Positions 15,021-17,818 of a DNA stretch of 17,818 nt are shown here, one piece after another (position 1 is the stretch's first letter; each line of letters opens with the position of its first letter). Below the pieces are notes generated by a model. That model made no database searches and had not been told where the DNA came from. It was given only the letters and a program-made list of their open reading frames with translations. Both the position numbers and the translations under genes were made by a program. The DNA comes from Bacteroidota bacterium (lineage in GTDB: Bacteria > Bacteroidota > Bacteroidia > Bacteroidales > Prolixibacteraceae). The stretch lies in contig DAOVTY010000027.1 in the NCBI GenBank assembly GCA_030632865.1, forward strand, positions 1-17,818, given 5' to 3'.

Positions 15021-16895
15021 TTATTTAACCATCTCAATTTTTAAATTTTGTTCCGAACTGCATTTTAACTCACTTTTATCAGTCCATTTTAGTTGTATAT
15101 TTTTCCCGAGTATATCATCAGAAAAAGTATTTCCCAAAATTGAAATATTTTTGCTGCCCTCAAAAGTAAATGTGTATTTTCTTTTATGATAAGGTTCAAA
15201 TCTTATACTACGAGTAACAGTGTTGTTATTGAACGAAATTCCATTAACCGACTTTGCATACAAAACAGGATAATCAAATGGATTAAATTTGTTTCCTTCA
15301 ATTCTAATATTCTTATGAAATGGGGAAGTGGTTTTGTTAAATTCAGGAATGATTGGAAAAATAGAAATAATACCCTCGCAAAATTGGTACGAACTTGTGT
15401 TACACAATTCGGTGAAAATATTGTTTTTAATAAGTACATCATCAACCGCACCCGATTCGAACCAACCATTTGCATCGCCGGCAATTAAAATCGCACTTCC
15501 ACTCGATTCGAAAATATTGTTTTCGATTACTATTTTACCTGGGGTTGAAACCAATAATCCACGCGCCCTACAACTTTTAAAGTGTGTGTTGATTACATGT
15601 AAATCCGGACTCCATGTGAGATTTTCCAAAGCATTTTTTACTTTTAATTCTTTTGGAATTGTATTTTTAAAGGTTAGTATAAAAGTTTGATTATTTATCC
15701 TTTTGAAATTTTCTATTTCGCCAATTCCGATTGATTGCATAGAAAGATTTTCGATAAAATTTATTTTGTCACCCACGTGTCCCCAATTCATACCTTCGCT
15801 TTGGTGGTGCATAAATTTACATTCCAATTGTTTATCCGAAATAATTTTTTCTATTCTAACACTCGTTCCGTGTACATTAATCGGGTCGTCCATTAAACCG
15901 GCAAACTCGCAGTTTTTTACTGTAATTAATCCTTTGCAATTCGAAATTTGTAGACCATCGTCGCCACCACCAAAGTATCTGTTTTTCTTTTTGTTTGGAA
16001 TTGCGCGGTATTCATCGAAAATTAAATCTTCGCTAAACTGAGCCAAAATCCCCAGACCTGTTGCATGATAAAGATTCAGATTTTTGATTGTAATATTTTT
16101 TGATTCCTGAATAAAAATACCGGAGTGAATTCGTTCGGCATGGCGCATCACCAGAAAGTTGCCAACGGCTGGTTTTCTCAGGAATGGGTAGTGCAAACGC
16201 ACTACACCTGGAATAATATTTTCAGTTAAATAACCTTGCCACCCTCGCCCAAGACATTCTGAGTCGCCTGTTCGAGGCACAACAAATCGTCCCTCTCGGT
16301 CAAACTCCATTGTTCCTTTCCAAGGTTCTCTGCCTCGTTTACCAACATTGAATATTATTTTGCCCTCATCAACCCGAAATGGAGATTCGTCTAAATCAAT
16401 ACTTAGTTCAATAAAATCGTTTGTAACTTTTAGTACTTCGGCCTGGGCGATTAGTGGTTTTTCCCAGTCGATATTAATATCCTTTAGAACTATATTTTTA
16501 CAATTATCAAAAGTAAAAGGCTGCATCTGTTCATGAAAAATAAGAGTACTGCCATTTCCTTCAATAATAAGGTTTTGTGTATTTTCAAAAACGAAAGCAC
16601 ATTTTCGTGGATTTTCGTCGGTGGTGTTCGATTCCGAATAATTCTTCTGAATAGCATATTCCGGATAGAAATGATACTCGCCCCTTTGAAATACAAGCTT
16701 TTTGGGATTGTCGCCATTTATAGATTCCAGAGCTTTATTAATTATTTTTATACAATCTTTATCTCGCATTTTTTTCAATCCAAAATCACTTAGATAGATA
16801 ATTGTTGTATCGGATTTTATTGCAGAATTTGCCAATAAATTACCTGAAAGAGAATATATGAATGCAAAAATTATCGTTAAAATAAAAAGTTTCAT
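15021..16895 (-). CDS. Secreted GH110 alpha-1,3-galactosidase (parallel beta-helix)
   Basis: This 624-residue protein has a signal peptide (MKLFILTIIFAFIYSLSGNLLANS) and right-handed parallel beta-helix repeats of the form (I/L)xx(N)xx(F/I)xx(N), for example KNIVLKDINIDW, KNITIKNLNLYHATG, LITVKNCEFAG and VLIKNNIFTEL. It fits GH110, exo-alpha-1,3-galactosidases acting on blood-group-B-type and carrageenan-type alpha-1,3-galactose. Asp313, Asp336 and Asp337, in GGGDDGLQISNC and GLMDDPINVHGTS, have the 23/24-residue spacing of the catalytic Asp set (D321, D344, D345) reported for the marine enzyme PdGH110B. NWGHVGDKINF (370-380) is also GH110-like. A-type versus B-type specificity cannot be read here. 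It precedes yehS by 5 bp and follows a sulfatase on the same strand, separated by the opposing small gene. Confidence 0.88.
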   Translation of the reverse strand: MKLFILTIIFAFIYSLSGNLLANSAIKSDTTIIYLSDFGLKKMRDKDCIKIINKALESINGDNPKKLVFQRGEYHFYPEYAIQKNYSESNTTDENPRKCAFVFENTQNLIIEGNGSTLIFHEQMQPFTFDNCKNIVLKDINIDWEKPLIAQAEVLKVTNDFIELSIDLDESPFRVDEGKIIFNVGKRGREPWKGTMEFDREGRFVVPRTGDSECLGRGWQGYLTENIIPGVVRLHYPFLRKPAVGNFLVMRHAERIHSGIFIQESKNITIKNLNLYHATGLGILAQFSEDLIFDEYRAIPNKKKNRYFGGGDDGLQISNCKGLITVKNCEFAGLMDDPINVHGTSVRIEKIISDKQLECKFMHHQSEGMNWGHVGDKINFIENLSMQSIGIGEIENFKRINNQTFILTFKNTIPKELKVKNALENLTWSPDLHVINTHFKSCRARGLLVSTPGKIVIENNIFESSGSAILIAGDANGWFESGAVDDVLIKNNIFTELCNTSSYQFCEGIISIFPIIPEFNKTTSPFHKNIRIEGNKFNPFDYPVLYAKSVNGISFNNNTVTRSIRFEPYHKRKYTFTFEGSKNISILGNTFSDDILGKNIQLKWTDKSELKCSSEQNLKIEMVK

Positions 16896-17011
16896 TTTGA
16901 AATGTTTTATGTGGTGTAAGATAATATAAAACTGTTGAATGTATTTTGCTAATACATTTTAAATAATTTTTTATCATATTTGCACCCTTAAAATTTTAGA
17001 GAAAAATAATT

Positions 17012-17185
17012 ATGGAGAAAGTTTGTGTATTCTGTAAAAAAGATCAACAAGAAGTACCGTTGGTACACCTTGAGTTTAGGAATAATGATTTTTGGATTTG
17101 CCCACAGCATATTCCAATTTTAATTCACGACCCAAGTAAATTGGTTGGGCATTTAGATGGCGCCGATTCAATTCAGGCAGGTTAA
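17012..17185 (+). CDS. Small 57-aa Cys/His-rich protein, possible zinc-binding
   Basis: An ATG at 17012 opens a 57-codon frame ending TAA at 17183-17185. The protein begins MEKVCVFCKKDQQEVPLVHL and continues with FWICPQHIPILIHDPSKLVG and a short acidic/polar tail. CVFC (Cys5, Cys8) and ICPQH (Cys30, His33) form a CxxC...CxxH arrangement that could bind one zinc ion in a zinc-ribbon-like fold. His19, His39 and His47 are further possible ligands. There is no signal peptide or membrane segment. It is transcribed opposite to both neighbours, GH110 and sulfatase. Coding is supported by the motif pattern and the ATG after an A-rich leader (gaaaaataat), not by a family match I can name. Confidence 0.68.
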   Translation: MEKVCVFCKKDQQEVPLVHLEFRNNDFWICPQHIPILIHDPSKLVGHLDGADSIQAG

Positions 17186-17247
17186 GAGACTGTTTGAATT
17201 TTGTTTTTTAGAGTAATTGTATGAAAGGATAATATACAAACAGCCTC
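17186..17247. terminator. Possible inverted repeat between the small Cys/His gene and the sulfatase
   Basis: gagactgtttg (17186-17196) pairs with caaacagcctc (17237-17247), giving a 7-bp stem, one mismatch and 3 further pairs around a loop of about 40 nt. It starts at the base after the stop of the small gene and ends at the sulfatase stop. A T-rich stretch follows on the plus strand. The large loop makes a terminator role plausible but unproven. Confidence 0.35.
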
Positions 17248-17818
17248 TATATTCTTTTGAGCATTAACAGTCGGAAGTCCATTACTTGCAACCCGGGTAT
17301 TTTTTTGGCTTTCAGCGTTAATGTTCCCATTCCTTTTATTAAATGAATAGTACCGATTTTAAGTGGTTTAAAATCTTTAACGAATGATTCAATTCTGGGG
17401 TCTCTGTCGTTTTCCATTCCTGTTAAAGGAGGATCGTGTGGTTCATTAATTTTAGCTATAATCTTTTCCTCTCCAAAACTAAGTTCAAAGGTTGAGCCGA
17501 TATTTTCGGCAGAGCAAGTGTAATATATTTCCACTTCGAAATCGCCATCAGCCAAAATTTCTGCTTCCCAGGTAATGCTATCTTCAAGACTTGTCCAGTT
17601 GGTGAAAAATGTACAATTTGGATGGCGGTTTGAGCGTTTAATATTTCCATGTTCTTTTCCATCGCGCGCAGGAATTTGGGTGAATTTGTAATCGGGATGA
17701 CCAACCGTGAAAGTTCGCTCATCGGTTTTTGGTAATTCGCTCAACACTTCGTTTTCCCATTTTTCTTTTGCGAGAATTAGCTTTTTGGCAATTTCCGGTT
17801 TTTCATTCGAGATATCTA
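17247..17818 (-). CDS. Sulfatase, C-terminal part with beta-sandwich domain (partial, runs off right edge)
   Basis: The frame is open to the right edge, so the catalytic N-terminal part is missing and the first visible residues are DISNEKPEIAKKLILAKE. The visible 190 residues match the C-terminal region of a secreted sulfatase group common in Bacteroidota and Planctomycetes. A helix with KWENEV is followed by a region with FTVGHPDYKFTQIPARDG, GNIKRSNRHPNCTFFTNW, WEAEI.ADGDFEVEIYYTC, NIGSTFELSFGEEKI, FVKDFKPLKIGTIHLIKGMG and TLTLKAKKIPGLQVMDFRLL, which reads as a galactose-binding-like beta-sandwich. The formylglycine motif C/SxPxR is outside the window. Sulfate removal from a galactan or glycosaminoglycan would suit the neighbouring GH110 enzyme, but the substrate is inferred. 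Its stop is TAG at 17247-17249. Confidence 0.82.
   Translation of the reverse strand, partial: DISNEKPEIAKKLILAKEKWENEVLSELPKTDERTFTVGHPDYKFTQIPARDGKEHGNIKRSNRHPNCTFFTNWTSLEDSITWEAEILADGDFEVEIYYTCSAENIGSTFELSFGEEKIIAKINEPHDPPLTGMENDRDPRIESFVKDFKPLKIGTIHLIKGMGTLTLKAKKIPGLQVMDFRLLMLKRI

Noticed and set aside
15021..16895. GH28 polygalacturonase or pectate lyase for the beta-helix protein
   Set aside because: The GDDG...MDDPINVHG arrangement and the Asp spacing fit GH110 better, and GH28 NTD/DD/GHG/RIK motifs are not seen.
1..17818. CRISPR arrays, tRNA or rRNA genes, insertion sequences, riboswitches
   Set aside because: No regularly spaced repeats, cloverleaf-like or conserved RNA sequence, transposase frame or terminal inverted repeat was seen by eye; a tRNAscan, Infernal and IS search would be the decisive check.

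Overview
The window is AT-rich, densely coded bacterial DNA from the phylum Bacteroidota. Four things point there: a BamA C-terminus followed by tandem OmpH/Skp chaperones; DUF4412, DUF1080 and GH110 families; several TAnnTTTG-type -7 promoter elements; and starts in A/T-rich leaders without a clear Shine-Dalgarno sequence. A sulfatase beside a GH110 galactosidase, plus rhamnulokinase, suggests a polysaccharide-degrading and perhaps marine member such as a Marinilabiliales-type organism. That placement is inference.

Layout. (1) 1-1226, plus strand: end of bamA and two OmpH-like periplasmic chaperones, closed by a strong hairpin at 1251-1291 shared with the convergent DUF4412 gene (1369-2241). 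(2) 2416-3885: a lone rhamnulokinase, convergent with a hemolysin III/PAQR-type membrane protein (3894-4553). (3) 4687-5877, minus: an exported VOC-fold protein and a class I methyltransferase. (4) 5965-6369: a conserved-looking hypothetical gene with the best promoter in the window. It ends 2 bp from a secreted CE1-like esterase (6372-7235). (5) 7344-8960: a YbiT/YkpA-like ABC-F ATPase whose second nucleotide site looks catalytically dead. It is divergent from a BASS-family sodium symporter (9233-10105). (6) 10153-14094, minus: a DUF1080 protein, then a tight run of YgeA-type racemase, BPL_N/HEAT lipoprotein and secreted Cys-Ntn hydrolase. (7) 14163-16895, minus: a small two-helix membrane protein, a YehS/DUF1456 protein and a secreted GH110 alpha-1,3-galactosidase. 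(8) 17012-17185: an unlisted 57-residue Cys/His protein on the plus strand, convergent with the C-terminal part of a sulfatase that runs off the right edge.

How the genes fit together. The left end is outer-membrane biogenesis. The right end (sulfatase, GH110) looks like exported saccharification of a sulfated or alpha-1,3-galactosylated glycan. The DUF1080 protein, esterase and rhamnulokinase fit the same lifestyle but are not in one operon with it, and no SusC/SusD pair is visible here. The least explained unit is the racemase/GATase-like lipoprotein/Ntn-hydrolase cluster at 10979-14094, which reads as an uncharacterised amide or amino-acid processing module. No tRNA, rRNA, CRISPR array or insertion sequence was seen. 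Apart from the 16896-17246 stretch, which holds the small Cys/His gene, no gap between genes exceeds 300 bases. The largest is 8961-9232, which holds only a promoter-like element.
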